Of a stretch of DNA of 64,000 nt, positions 33,468-42,433 are shown in pieces. How positions within the stretch are numbered: the first letter of the stretch is position 1; each line of letters opens with the position of its first letter. The DNA comes from Acidobacteriaceae bacterium (GTDB taxonomy: Bacteria; Acidobacteriota; Terriglobia; Terriglobales; Acidobacteriaceae), in NCBI GenBank assembly GCA_035944135.1, contig DASZBM010000007.1, forward strand, positions 62,001 to 126,000. Reading direction: 5' to 3'. The notes beneath the pieces were generated by a model. The model had not been told where the DNA came from, ran no database searches, and saw only the letters and a list, made by a program, of their open reading frames with translations. Both the position numbers and the translations under genes were made by a program.

Positions 33468-34388
33468 ATGGAATCATCCAATCCCCTCAACAGCCAACGT
33501 CGGCTGGAGGTCGTTTTCCCGGCTAGCGCAGGGCAACCCTCGCCGTCGTCAATTCCGGGCCCTCACAATGGTCGGATCGAACTCTCACCTCAGGCGATGC
33601 GCATGCTGGAGACCAGACCTCCGCATAAGCGAATCCAGGACGCTGAACCTTCGGGCGCAGTGGGCTTGGCGGAGCGCGTTGACGGAGCTTCCGATATCGG
33701 TGTGCCGCCCGAAGCAGCCGAGGCCCTGATCGAAGGCAAGCGAATCGGCGAACGGATCAAGTTTCTGCGGCAGCGCAAACACATGGGTCTGGTGGAGCTC
33801 GGACGCTATACGGGCCTGTCCGCCAGCTTCCTTTCCCAATTGGAGACGGGGCGGGTGGTCCCTACATTGCGGAACCTCGCGCGCATTGCGATGGTCTTCT
33901 CGCGGGACCTGAGCTACTTCTTCGAGCCGGAACGGCCGGAACTGTTCAAGATTCAGCGCGCAACGGATCGGCAGCGGCTGCCGCAGACCGGAGCCGCAGA
34001 CCCGGACTACTTCTTCGAGAGCCTGGGACAGGTGCCGGCGGAGCAGATGATTGCGCCGTATGTGGCGGAGTTTCTGCCCGGCAACGGACGCCGCACGCCG
34101 ACTCCTCACCAGCACACGGGCGCCGAGTTCCTGTACATGCTGAGCGGACGCCTGCGTCTTCTGCACGAGGGCCGCTCGGAAATCCTGGAGCGCGGGGATG
34201 CGGTCTACTTCGATCCGGCGGTCAAGCACAGCTATGAGCGGATCGGGGACGAGCAGTGTACAGCCCTGATCCTGACCATGCCGGAGGGAATGCGCTCCAG
34301 CCAGGCGCCCATCCGAATGGCTCCGCAGACACAGAGCGCAGCCAACGGTACAATCGCCAAGAAGCGCGCCCGCCAAGCCGGGGATTAG
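33468..34388 (+). CDS. XRE-family regulator with C-terminal cupin domain
   Basis: A 306-residue transcription factor. A long N-terminal arm (1 to about 88) of low conservation comes first; the true start could be the ATG at about 33597. It is followed by a helix-turn-helix of the Cro/C1 type (about 92-150: IGERIKFLRQRKHMGLVELG, then TGLSASFLSQLETGRVVPTL). A cupin beta-barrel lies at about 205-275 (TPHQHTGAEFLYMLSGRLRL, then GDAVYFDPAVKHSYERIG), with His and Glu residues that could bind a metal or small ligand. HTH-cupin regulators usually control amine, polyamine or sugar metabolism and repress or activate nearby genes. The target here is not evident. Low-complexity GIAKK-type residues end the chain. 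Confidence 0.9.
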   Translation: MESSNPLNSQRRLEVVFPASAGQPSPSSIPGPHNGRIELSPQAMRMLETRPPHKRIQDAEPSGAVGLAERVDGASDIGVPPEAAEALIEGKRIGERIKFLRQRKHMGLVELGRYTGLSASFLSQLETGRVVPTLRNLARIAMVFSRDLSYFFEPERPELFKIQRATDRQRLPQTGAADPDYFFESLGQVPAEQMIAPYVAEFLPGNGRRTPTPHQHTGAEFLYMLSGRLRLLHEGRSEILERGDAVYFDPAVKHSYERIGDEQCTALILTMPEGMRSSQAPIRMAPQTQSAANGTIAKKRARQAGD

Positions 34389-34397
34389 CGCAGCCAG

Positions 34398-34988
34398 CTA
34401 GACAGCGTTTACCGGAAGAAACAGCCTTTCGACCTCCAGCCAGTCGTGTACCCGGCGGAAGCCGGTGACGTTGACGTTCGCCGGTGAGTTGAACAGGATG
34501 CCTTCGCCATGGAACAGGCGAAGCTGGCGCGGGTTGTCGTCGATGAGGAAGTCGCCGCGCAGGATGCTCTTATTGCCGCAAAAGACGATGTGCGATGGCG
34601 GAATGAATGGGAAGTGCTGCTTCAGCCAGTGGAACTTGGCATTGAAGCTGGATGGCACTTCCATCGCTGCTGTGGCGATGTAGATTTCGTAGTGCTCCTG
34701 CAGGCGCTCCAGAACGCGCTGGGCATGCGGCATGACGCGCAGGACGGCAAAGAAATCCTCCGACATCATGTAATCGGCAAGAGCCTGCTGGCGTTCGGGC
34801 GGAACGAAATCCCAGAGCCACTGGCCCTGGAGATCGGCGCGCGTGATTCGCTCGGCGAAATCGCGGTTGTAGCGCATCAGGTGCTCGCCGAGCGCGTCGG
34901 CGATAACCTCATCCATGTCCACGCAGATGATGCGACGGGCTGGTTTAGGTTCAAGGCGTCGGGACCCGTTGGGTTGCTGAACGCTCAT
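34398..34988 (-). CDS. 5'(3')-deoxyribonucleotidase-like HAD phosphatase
   Basis: A 196-residue HAD-superfamily enzyme of the NT5C type. Motif I is ICVDMDEVIADALGEH (Asp nucleophile and second Asp, about 22-26). The HAD cap segment WLWDFVPPERQQALADYM follows. The second and third motifs are YIATAAMEVPSS and NKSILRGDFLIDDNPRQL (the IDDNP metal site, about 150). It dephosphorylates deoxynucleoside monophosphates in this family, controlling nucleotide pools; it could also act on other phosphates. The gene starts inside the stop of the zinc-ribbon gene (four-base ATGA overlap), so the two are co-translated. Confidence 0.88.
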   Translation of the reverse strand: MSVQQPNGSRRLEPKPARRIICVDMDEVIADALGEHLMRYNRDFAERITRADLQGQWLWDFVPPERQQALADYMMSEDFFAVLRVMPHAQRVLERLQEHYEIYIATAAMEVPSSFNAKFHWLKQHFPFIPPSHIVFCGNKSILRGDFLIDDNPRQLRLFHGEGILFNSPANVNVTGFRRVHDWLEVERLFLPVNAV

Positions 34989-35776
34989 CTACGCGGCTCC
35001 GCGGCGGCGTGGGATTGTGCAGAGGAGAGCCGTTCGCCGGCCTCCCAGGAGCGCGGCGTGTCGCGGCGCGGATCCCAGAACAACATGCGGCCACAGGTCT
35101 CGCAGGTGAAGATCTGGTCCTCGTGCTCGCTGCCGGTGAGGTCGTTCCAGCGCTGCGGGCGAACCATCATCTGGCAGGCGGAGCACTTGTGATCGATCGC
35201 TTCGGAAAGCCCGGTGCCTCGCGATTTCGCGACGCGGTCGTAATTGGCCAGCGGGGCCTCGCTGATCTGTGAGCGCAGATTTTTGCGTTCGGCTTCAATG
35301 GCCTCAAGACCGGTACGCGTGCGGTCCACTGTGGCTGCGGCACGCACACGTTCTTCGTCGAGCGCGGTCCGGGTCTTCTCCACGCCTGCTGCAGCAGTCT
35401 CTTCCGCGCCCTCGAGCGACTCGGTCCGTTCGAGCGAGGCGAGTTCTTCGTCCTCCAACTTGCGAATGGCGGATTCGGCGAAGCTGATCTCGTGCTCGAG
35501 GGCGGTGATCTGCGCAGCGCTGGTCGCGGTCTCCATCTGCCTGCGGAGGCGCGCGATCTTGCTGCGATGTCCGTCGGTATCGGACTCCTGGCTGCGGCGA
35601 AGTTTTTCTTCGCGCGCGAGGTCCTGGCGAATCTTCGCGAGCGCCTGCTCTGCGGACTTGAACGCGGCTTCGGCAGCGGCGACGCGACGCGGAGCCTCGG
35701 CCTGCTCCTGGCGAAGACGCTGCAGTTCCAGGTCCTGCGCCTGAAGGATGACGAGATGTTCGAGGTCGGGATTCAT
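34985..35776 (-). CDS. Coiled-coil protein with C4 zinc ribbon
   Basis: A 263-residue cytoplasmic protein. Residues about 5-190 are a long Ala/Glu/Arg-rich coiled coil (QDLELQRLRQEQAEAPRRV and similar heptads). The C-terminal C4 zinc-ribbon has CSACQMMVRPQRW and FTCETCGRMLFWDP (two CxxC pairs, about 203-238). This is the zf-RING_7 / CT398-like domain order, known as a protein of unknown role in many bacteria and linked to secretion or flagellar and sigma-54-related functions in some. The start at 35776 is the ATG just before the first coiled-coil heptads; an upstream longer frame is not supported. It heads a two-gene operon with the nucleotidase. Confidence 0.88.
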   Translation of the reverse strand: MNPDLEHLVILQAQDLELQRLRQEQAEAPRRVAAAEAAFKSAEQALAKIRQDLAREEKLRRSQESDTDGHRSKIARLRRQMETATSAAQITALEHEISFAESAIRKLEDEELASLERTESLEGAEETAAAGVEKTRTALDEERVRAAATVDRTRTGLEAIEAERKNLRSQISEAPLANYDRVAKSRGTGLSEAIDHKCSACQMMVRPQRWNDLTGSEHEDQIFTCETCGRMLFWDPRRDTPRSWEAGERLSSAQSHAAAEPRR

Positions 35777-35933
35777 TGCTTGGGAGTCTTTCCGAGGGCA
35801 GCGCTCTGCAACAATTGCAAGGGGCGAGCCAAACATTAAGCGTAGCACCTTCGTCGAACGACTATCTTGTTGTGGACGTCGAGCGGATTTCCTGAATCTG
35901 CGTCGCGACCCGTAGTATCCAACTACCGACCGA

Positions 35934-37598
35934 ATGGCCACCGCTACCTTATCTGAGGTCGAGAGCGCTTCGCAGCCAATGGACCCGCATGCGGCGTGGC
36001 GTCCACGCGTGAATCCGTGGATCGTCGCCATGACCGTGACGCTGGCGACGTTCATGGAGGTGCTGGATAGCTCCATCGCCAACGTCTCCCTGCCGCATAT
36101 TGCAGGCGGGCTGGGCTCCACACAGGAAGAGGCGACATGGGTGATCACCGCCTACCTCGTCGCGAACGCGATCATCCTTCCGGCCGGCGCGTACATGACG
36201 ACGTTCATCGGACGCAAGAAGTTCTACATGATCTGCGTGCTGTTGTTCGGCGTGAGTTCGGCGATGTGCGGCTTCGCGCCGTCACTTCCGCTGCTGATCT
36301 TCTTCCGCGTGCTGCAGGGCATCGGCGGCGGCGGTCTGGCGCCCAGCGAACAGGCAATCCTTGCCGACACCTTTCCGCCCAACAAGCGCGGGCAGGCGTT
36401 TGCGATGTACGGCCTGGCTGTCGTGTGCGCGCCCGCGATTGGCCCGACGCTGGGCGGCTACATCACGGACAACTTCAACTGGCGCTGGATCTTCTTCCTG
36501 AATATTCCGGTATGCCTGCTGTCGCTCTTTCTCACTTCGCGCATCGTTGAAGATCCGCCGTGGATCGAGAAAGAAGTGAAGGAATCGCAAAAGGGCGGCA
36601 TCAAGCTGGACCTGATCGGCTTCTCGCTGCTCGCACTGACGTTTGGCTCGCTGGAGTTCCTGCTCGATAAAGGCCAGGAGGACGACTGGTTCTCTTCTCA
36701 CGTCATCACGTTGTTCGCGGTGATGACAGTCGTCGCGTTCGTGGTCATGATCTGGTGGGAGCTGCGACAGCTCCGCGTGGGTCACCGGCCCATCCTGAAC
36801 CTCACGCTCTTCAAGCGCCGAAGTTTTGCCATCAGCTTCACGCTGATGTTTGTGCTCGGGTTCGCGCTCTATGGCACGACGATCCTGATTCCGCAGTTTG
36901 TGCAGACGCTGCTCGGGTACACAGCGGAGCTCTCGGGGAAAGTCCTGTCTCCGGCCGGCTTCATGATGATGGCGATGATGCCGGTGGTTGGTGTGCTGTC
37001 GGGCAAGGTGGACGCGCGCAAGCTGATCGGCTATGGCTTTTTCATGCTCACGATGGCGCTGCTCTACATGGGCAAGATGAACCTGGGCCTGAGCTACGGC
37101 GAGCTCGTGTTCATGCGATGTTTCCAGGCGTCAGGCTTGGCGTTCCTGTTCATTCCGATTAACACGATCTCGTACATCGGCGTGAAGCAGACGGAGAGCA
37201 ACGATGTGTCGGGCCTGATGAATCTCGCGCGCAACATCGGAGGCTCGTCGGGCACGGCGTTCATGGCGACGATGCTGATACGCCGCACTGCCGCGCACGA
37301 GACCTCAATGGTCCGCAACATGACCGCGGGCAGCGCCGGGTTCACGCGGCAGGTGACGGCGCTTGCGGGCAGATTCGCCGCGGGCAATGGCAAGGGAGTA
37401 ACCGGAGGTCCGTTCGGCGGAGCGTCGCTGGGTGCGATTCACCAGGCGCAGGCGTTCATCTACAACCAGATGCACAGGCAGGCCGCGATGCTCGCCTACA
37501 TCGACATCATCCGCTACCTGACGCTCTTCTGCGCGTTCATGATCCCCGTGCTGTTCTTCATTCCGAAGCCGCCGAAGGGAATGCACGCGGGCCACTAG
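35934..37598 (+). CDS. DHA2-family MFS drug efflux transporter
   Basis: A 554-residue, 14-helix inner-membrane transporter of the EmrB/QacA type. The first helix and motif D1 region is MTVTLATFMEVLDSSIANVSLPHIAG (about 32-57). Motif A after helix 2 is FIGRKKFYM. Motif C, typical of drug-proton antiporters, is AVVCAPAIGPTLGGYITDNFNWRWIFFLNI. Twelve further hydrophobic helices alternate with short loops. Its substrate is not evident; EmrB homologues export hydrophobic drugs or toxic compounds, usually with an EmrA-like adaptor, and no adaptor gene is adjacent here. It diverges from the zinc-ribbon operon and converges on HU, with a strong terminator between them. Confidence 0.93.
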   Translation: MATATLSEVESASQPMDPHAAWRPRVNPWIVAMTVTLATFMEVLDSSIANVSLPHIAGGLGSTQEEATWVITAYLVANAIILPAGAYMTTFIGRKKFYMICVLLFGVSSAMCGFAPSLPLLIFFRVLQGIGGGGLAPSEQAILADTFPPNKRGQAFAMYGLAVVCAPAIGPTLGGYITDNFNWRWIFFLNIPVCLLSLFLTSRIVEDPPWIEKEVKESQKGGIKLDLIGFSLLALTFGSLEFLLDKGQEDDWFSSHVITLFAVMTVVAFVVMIWWELRQLRVGHRPILNLTLFKRRSFAISFTLMFVLGFALYGTTILIPQFVQTLLGYTAELSGKVLSPAGFMMMAMMPVVGVLSGKVDARKLIGYGFFMLTMALLYMGKMNLGLSYGELVFMRCFQASGLAFLFIPINTISYIGVKQTESNDVSGLMNLARNIGGSSGTAFMATMLIRRTAAHETSMVRNMTAGSAGFTRQVTALAGRFAAGNGKGVTGGPFGGASLGAIHQAQAFIYNQMHRQAAMLAYIDIIRYLTLFCAFMIPVLFFIPKPPKGMHAGH

Positions 37599-37619
37599 AG
37601 AGCGCCGCCAGAAAACACG

Positions 37620-37646
37620 AAGGCCGAAGCGTGAAGCTTCGGCCTT
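37620..37646. terminator. Bidirectional terminator between MFS and HU genes
   Basis: AAGGCCGAAGC (37620-37630), loop GTGAA, GCTTCGGCCTT (37636-37646). It ends with short T/A runs on both sides, as expected between two convergent genes. Confidence 0.85.
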
Positions 37647-37666
37647 TGCATGAAGTAAAACAAAAA

Positions 37667-37963
<297 letters not shown>

Positions 37964-38159
37964 TGAGGGACTCCTTTTTTTTGAAACAGATTTTAGGGGG
38001 CTGATGAGGACGACCCATTGGATAAAGACATCCGCCGGGGCCCCCGGGACCCGCTTGCCGCCTTCTGCACCGCACCAAATCGTCAGTGTTTATGCGGGTG
38101 CGGAGAACCGCGCCGTGATTCACCATCGCCCTTTAGCGAGTGTTTGTCAATGAGAAAAC

Positions 38160-38231
38160 ACCTGTTTCCACAGGTATTTTTAGGGTTTTCAGCCGAAAGT
38201 ACCCAGAATTGGCCCATTTTCGGCGGAAAAC
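38160..38231. terminator. Pair of hairpins between DUF2461 and HU genes
   Basis: ACCTG (38160-38164) / CAGGT (38171-38175) is followed by ATTTTTA on the plus strand. A larger stem, GTTTTC-A-GCCGAAA (38185-38198) / TTTCGGC-G-GAAAAC (38218-38231), has an 18-19 base loop. They lie 25-95 bases after the stop of the minus-strand DUF2461 gene and probably end its transcript; the first hairpin may also affect HU promoter choice. Confidence 0.5.
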
Positions 38232-38255
38232 GAGGGTAGAAATGCAACTGGAGTG

Positions 38256-38996
38256 TCAGAGAAAGGCGTTCGCCCGGATGCGACGAAGAGGCTCGGAAGA
38301 GGCCGGGGCGCTGGACAGTATCGCTTCGTTGAGTGTGTCGACAAGAGGCGCCATCAGCCGGAAGCGAGCGATGACCTCGCGCGCGAGAGTCGTTCGAAGC
38401 GCCAGCGCCGGCGGAAGCGAGCAGCGCACGCCCCAATTGCGCGCGCGCAGCAGTTCGTCCGCGGGGTGACAGGCGGGGAAGCCCTTGGGCATGCGGCTCA
38501 GCGCCTCCGGGTCGATCGGGTGCATTGCGGGCGCGCGTGAGGAACGAGGCTTGAGCAGCTTGTTGAGCTGCTTGTTGTAATCGCGATGATTTTCCGCCAT
38601 CCAGCGTCGCAACGCGAGCAGTTGCTCGCGCTCGGGCATGTAGACGCCGCCGGCGACATAGCAGCCTTTGGGATCGATGTGCAGGTAGAAGCCGCCGCCT
38701 GAAGTCTTCTCCATGCCGCGGCGCGACCACCAAGCCGCCACGTGTGTCTTGTACGGACGCTTGTCCGGCGAAAATCGAATGTCGCGGTAGATGCGCATCA
38801 TCGATCTGTGCGCGGGGCGCATGTGCTCGGGCGCATAGTCGGCCATGGACTGCGTGATCTCGTCAACGAGGGCGAGCATTGGCACCTTGAGCTCGGTCTC
38901 GTAGACGCGCTTGCGGTCGTTGAACCAGTTGCGGTCGTTGTGCCGCGCCAGGCCGCGTAGAAACGTCATCGCAGCCGGCGTGAAATGCGTGGGCAT
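38256..38996 (-). CDS. DUF2461 domain protein
   Basis: A 246-residue cytoplasmic protein of the DUF2461 (TIGR02453) family. Recognisable blocks are FLRGLARHNDRNWFNDRKR at the N-terminus, the MMRIYRDIRFSPDKRPYKTH core, and GGGFYLHIDPKGCYVAGGVY, and the chain continues with a Lys/Arg-rich C-terminus. The function is unknown in the family; some members are found near DNA repair or stress genes. The start at 38996 (MPTHFTP) is the ATG next to the first conserved block; an ATG at 39047 would add residues with no similarity to the family. It diverges from the secreted protein gene at 39090. Confidence 0.88.
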   Translation of the reverse strand: MPTHFTPAAMTFLRGLARHNDRNWFNDRKRVYETELKVPMLALVDEITQSMADYAPEHMRPAHRSMMRIYRDIRFSPDKRPYKTHVAAWWSRRGMEKTSGGGFYLHIDPKGCYVAGGVYMPEREQLLALRRWMAENHRDYNKQLNKLLKPRSSRAPAMHPIDPEALSRMPKGFPACHPADELLRARNWGVRCSLPPALALRTTLAREVIARFRLMAPLVDTLNEAILSSAPASSEPLRRIRANAFL

Positions 38997-39089
38997 GCAG
39001 GTGAGGATAGCCGAGCAGAGAGCTGTGCGGGCTGTGGACGCCTCCAACAGAACGGGCGCACAATGGTTGCGCAGTCGCGGGAGGGTCCT

Positions 39090-39683
39090 ATGCGGTTCGA
39101 TGTGATAGCGGTAGCCGGGTTGATGATGGCGGTAGGCGTGGCGCAGGCTCAGCAGGTGAAGGCGCCGGAGCCGCAGGTGCCGACAGAGCAGCAGAAGAAG
39201 GCGATGGTCGTGCTGCAGGGCAGGGAAACCGCGCTGCAGGGGTCATGCCCTGGTGCGCTGCGAGCGTCCCAACAGGCGACCGGCGGCGCAACCGTGTGGA
39301 CGACGGCGCTCGAGGATCAGAAGGACGCCGCAAAGGTCAGGCCCAGCGGCCTTGGGGTGCACGTCGATTTTCAGGTCGCCCACAATGCCGTCAAGCAACT
39401 AGAACTGCGCGTCAGCTATGAGCCGCTCGGGCTCAAGCGGGTGCCGGTTGCGCCGGGAACGAATGGGTCCGCGACCGCGACGTCTGAGCGCGAGAAGAAC
39501 TTCAACCTGGATCGCGAAGCGGCGATGAAGGTTGACGCCGATCTCCTGGTCGGCCCGGCGGCGACGATCACGAGCGTGCATTTGATGAGCGCAACGTTTG
39601 CGGACGGAAGCGTTTGGCGGGCGCCCACACCGGATTCCTGCAGCGTCGTTCCCAGTCGCTTCGTCCTCGTCAAGTCCAAGTAG
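39090..39683 (+). CDS. Unknown secreted protein
   Basis: A 197-residue protein with a Sec signal peptide (FDVIAVAGLMMAVGVAQAQ, cut at about residue 20) and a GGGAGGG site before the ATG. The mature part has one Cys near the middle and one near the C-terminus (DSCSVVPSRFVL). It contains alternating beta-type segments, for example VKQLELRVSYEPLGL and AATITSVHLMSATFADG. I know no family. It converges on the SpoIIE gene with a 21-base gap and may be a periplasmic protein. The evidence is a good signal peptide, a ribosome site and codon use like its neighbours. Confidence 0.65.
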   Translation: MRFDVIAVAGLMMAVGVAQAQQVKAPEPQVPTEQQKKAMVVLQGRETALQGSCPGALRASQQATGGATVWTTALEDQKDAAKVRPSGLGVHVDFQVAHNAVKQLELRVSYEPLGLKRVPVAPGTNGSATATSEREKNFNLDREAAMKVDADLLVGPAATITSVHLMSATFADGSVWRAPTPDSCSVVPSRFVLVKSK

Positions 39684-39704
39684 CGCGACCGAATCTACAA
39701 GTTG

Positions 39705-41795
39705 CTAAAGCTGGCGTGCGAGCAGCAGCGTCATGTCATCCGGCTGCTCGTGATTGCCGATCCACTCCTGCAAGCACTGCAGCGTGTTGCTCGCCAATGT
39801 TGGCAGCGGCTCGGTGCAGTGTTGGCGGATGTAAGAGAAGAGGCGGTCTTCGCCGAACTGCTCATCATTTTGCTCGGGCTCGGTGAGGCCGTCAGAGAAG
39901 GCCATCAGCAGGTCGCCCTGCTGAAGTTCGAGGGCCTCCTCCTGGTACTCGGCGCCGTTGAGCAGACCGACAGGAGGGCCGCCGCAGTCCAGGTGCTTCA
40001 ACTTGCCGTCGCAGGAGAGAATGATGGGCGGCGGGTGTCCGGCGTTCGAGTAAGTCAGTTTGCGCGTGGCGGCGTCGTAGTAGGCCAGGAAGAGTGTCGC
40101 GTACTTCTCGGGTGGCGTGCTGGTGAAGAGGTGCTTGTTGAGGAGCTCGAGTAGCGTCGCGGGTGAGGAACGCACCGGCTCGCTTGCGGCCCGGTTGGTG
40201 GAGCTGAGTCCGAAGGCGCGGACGGCGGAGTGCAGGGAGGCCATGAGCAGAGCGGCGGAGATACCCTTGCCGCTGATGTCGCCGAGCGCAAGGTAGAGAT
40301 CATCCCGGTGACGACCGAAGATAAAGTCGAAGTAGTCGCCGGAGACCGTGCGCGCAGGCTGGCACACAGCATGGATCTCAAAGCCGGGTAGCGCGACGGG
40401 AGAATGCGGAAAGAGATTCGCCTGCACCTCGCGCGCGATCGAAAGTTCCGACAACAGGCGCTCTTTCTCCCGCTGCTGCGCCATCAGGTCCACGATCGAC
40501 GCGGTCATGCCGTTGAACGAATTCGCCAGCGCTCCGAGCTGGTCCTTGCGCTTGATGACGATGCGATGCTCGAAGTTGCCGTGATCGATCTCGCGTGTGC
40601 CGCGGTAGAGCTCGGCAACCGAGCGCGTGATCGTGCGGCTGAGGCCGGCGGCCATCAGCAGCGCGAAAAGCTCAAGAAGCGCAAAGAAGATCGCTATCGC
40701 GATGAGCACGACGCGCACGACTGTGCCGAGCCCGTTCGTAGAGGAGAACAAGAGACCGTAAAGAATCGACGGCCGCGAAAAGACAGCGATGACAGAGCGG
40801 ACCCTGTCACCTGTCTGCCAGGAGGTGACGTTCAACGGAGCGCTGAAGAAGACTGGAGCATCGAAGAAGTGAGTGCGTCGTGGGAGAGGCCCGGAGTCAA
40901 TCGTGTCGAAGTGTTCCGCGCCCGCTTCGGCTGCATCAGGAATGTCAACCTTCGGGCTTCCGACAACGACGTTGTCCTCGTCGTCCTTGACGTTTACGTT
41001 CACTCTGCCCTTGCCGTTGGGACCGTTCTTGCCCATCCACCCGGGGACGACGAGGATGCGGCCAAGGCTGTTGACGCTTGCCTTCAGAGTCGACTCATCA
41101 AGGAGACGCGTGCCGAGTACTGATAGCTCCCGGCCTGACTGCGGGATCACGACGAAGGTGCACAAATACAGCTTTCCGTTCAGCACAACGATGCCGTGGT
41201 AGCCGTTGTGCAGCCACGAAGGCATCGGCTGCCCGAAAAAGGGATTGCCAGGTGCAGCCTCCGGTGTGGCCGGCTGAAACGTGTCGCCTTTGAGCACAGC
41301 AAGCGAGATGGGCAGCGGACTCACCACAACGGGTTCCGCCGACTGCTTGCCGCGAGGCGTCTTGGCACTCGAGAGCAGCGCCAGCCCGGCGGTCTCATCG
41401 CGGAGCTCAATGGAGGCTCGGTCGAGCAGTGTGATTGCATTGTTCGTCGCAAACTGCCCGGCGAATACGTATGAGGCGATACAGAAAAGCGTGAGGCAGA
41501 GGACAACCGGAGCAAGACTCATCAGCGCATAGGTGAGGATGAGCCGGTTGCGCACCTTCCACAGAAAGCGGCGCGTCGTCCAGCGGTACAGCAGGATAAC
41601 GAGCAGCGGAAAGAGAATGACCGAGCAGAGAAAAATCGGGCCAATCACCACGAGCTCAAGAACGTGAGAGATCTGACCAAGCAGGGCCAGCATGACGATC
41701 AGCGCAGTCAGGACGAAGCTGACGCGGCCAATGCGGCTCCGGCGTTTGAACCATGCCCGGAAACCGGTGCCGGATTGTGGTGTTGAGGCGCTCAT
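39705..41795 (-). CDS. SpoIIE-type phosphatase with membrane sensor and HAMP
   Basis: A 696-residue membrane protein. Transmembrane helices lie at about 25-70 and 85-110. A periplasmic sensor segment (about 112-355) ends at another helix (about 358-385), followed by a HAMP-type linker (about 386-440, LSRTITRSVAELYRGTREI) and a short coiled coil (QQREKERLLSELSIAREVQ). The catalytic PP2C/SpoIIE domain (about 450-695) has VSGDYFDFI and LALGDISGKGISAALLMA, with the two metal Asp residues, and PDDMTLLLAR at the end. It should dephosphorylate an anti-anti-sigma-type protein and so trigger a stress sigma factor; no partner gene is in the window. The ligand is unknown. Confidence 0.93.
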   Translation of the reverse strand: MSASTPQSGTGFRAWFKRRSRIGRVSFVLTALIVMLALLGQISHVLELVVIGPIFLCSVILFPLLVILLYRWTTRRFLWKVRNRLILTYALMSLAPVVLCLTLFCIASYVFAGQFATNNAITLLDRASIELRDETAGLALLSSAKTPRGKQSAEPVVVSPLPISLAVLKGDTFQPATPEAAPGNPFFGQPMPSWLHNGYHGIVVLNGKLYLCTFVVIPQSGRELSVLGTRLLDESTLKASVNSLGRILVVPGWMGKNGPNGKGRVNVNVKDDEDNVVVGSPKVDIPDAAEAGAEHFDTIDSGPLPRRTHFFDAPVFFSAPLNVTSWQTGDRVRSVIAVFSRPSILYGLLFSSTNGLGTVVRVVLIAIAIFFALLELFALLMAAGLSRTITRSVAELYRGTREIDHGNFEHRIVIKRKDQLGALANSFNGMTASIVDLMAQQREKERLLSELSIAREVQANLFPHSPVALPGFEIHAVCQPARTVSGDYFDFIFGRHRDDLYLALGDISGKGISAALLMASLHSAVRAFGLSSTNRAASEPVRSSPATLLELLNKHLFTSTPPEKYATLFLAYYDAATRKLTYSNAGHPPPIILSCDGKLKHLDCGGPPVGLLNGAEYQEEALELQQGDLLMAFSDGLTEPEQNDEQFGEDRLFSYIRQHCTEPLPTLASNTLQCLQEWIGNHEQPDDMTLLLARQL

Positions 41796-41891
41796 GAAAG
41801 ATGCCCTGGAGTAGTGCAGATGAGTTTAGCGTAGCCCCGTTGCAGGATACGTACTCGGCGCGCAAAATGGTTCCCTTCAAGGAGATGACAT

Positions 41892-42371
41892 GTGAGTGCC
41901 CCATCGGAATTGCAGCGCTTCGCTTTTCTCGTCGGCCGGTATCGCTGCCAGGCAGAGCTGAAATTGCCCGCCGAAGAATCGCAGCGGTTCGACGCGCTGT
42001 GGGAAGGTCGCTGGGCCCTCGACGGTCACGCGATTGTCGATGAGTACCGGATGTTCGGCGCGAACGGAGAGACGCTTGTGCTCGGCGTGAACATCCGCGC
42101 ATACGACGTTGCGAAGAAGCAGTGGAACATCAAATGGCTGGACGCGCTCTTGGGAAGATGGACCGATTTGGGCTCGCAGGAGCTTGGTGGAGTGCACTTT
42201 GAGGGAGCTTCGGTGAGCTATCAGTTCAGGGAGCCGATGGTGGGGCACACGTTCACTCGCGCAACCTACACCGACATCTCCGATCAGCACTTCACGTGGC
42301 GAGGTGAGAGTTCTGAGGATGGTAAAGAGTGGACGGAGTTCATGGTCGTGGAGTGCGAGCGGGAAGCATAG
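41892..42371 (+). CDS. DUF1579-like lipocalin-type protein
   Basis: A 159-residue soluble protein with GTG start; AAGGAG lies 8-13 bases upstream, and the ATG just before it would run into a TGA. The fold is suggested by FAFLVGRYRCQAEL at the N-terminus, RWALDGHAIVDEYRMFGANG and repeated beta strands to the end. This resembles the DUF1579 family of small beta-barrel (lipocalin-like) proteins of unknown function. It diverges from the SpoIIE gene and converges on the M28 peptidase; a hairpin separates it from the latter. Confidence 0.7.
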   Translation: MSAPSELQRFAFLVGRYRCQAELKLPAEESQRFDALWEGRWALDGHAIVDEYRMFGANGETLVLGVNIRAYDVAKKQWNIKWLDALLGRWTDLGSQELGGVHFEGASVSYQFREPMVGHTFTRATYTDISDQHFTWRGESSEDGKEWTEFMVVECEREA

Positions 42372-42388
42372 GTCGTGGGCTAAAGCAG

Positions 42389-42414
42389 AACGGCGGAGAT
42401 CTCTCTCCGCCGTT
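42389..42414. terminator. Hairpin between convergent genes
   Basis: AACGGCGGAG (42389-42398) pairs CTCCGCCGTT (42405-42414) with a six-base loop. It lacks a clear T-run on either side, but its position between the stops of two convergent genes supports transcription termination. Confidence 0.65.
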
Positions 42415-42433
42415 CGAGTTGCGTGCAAACTGA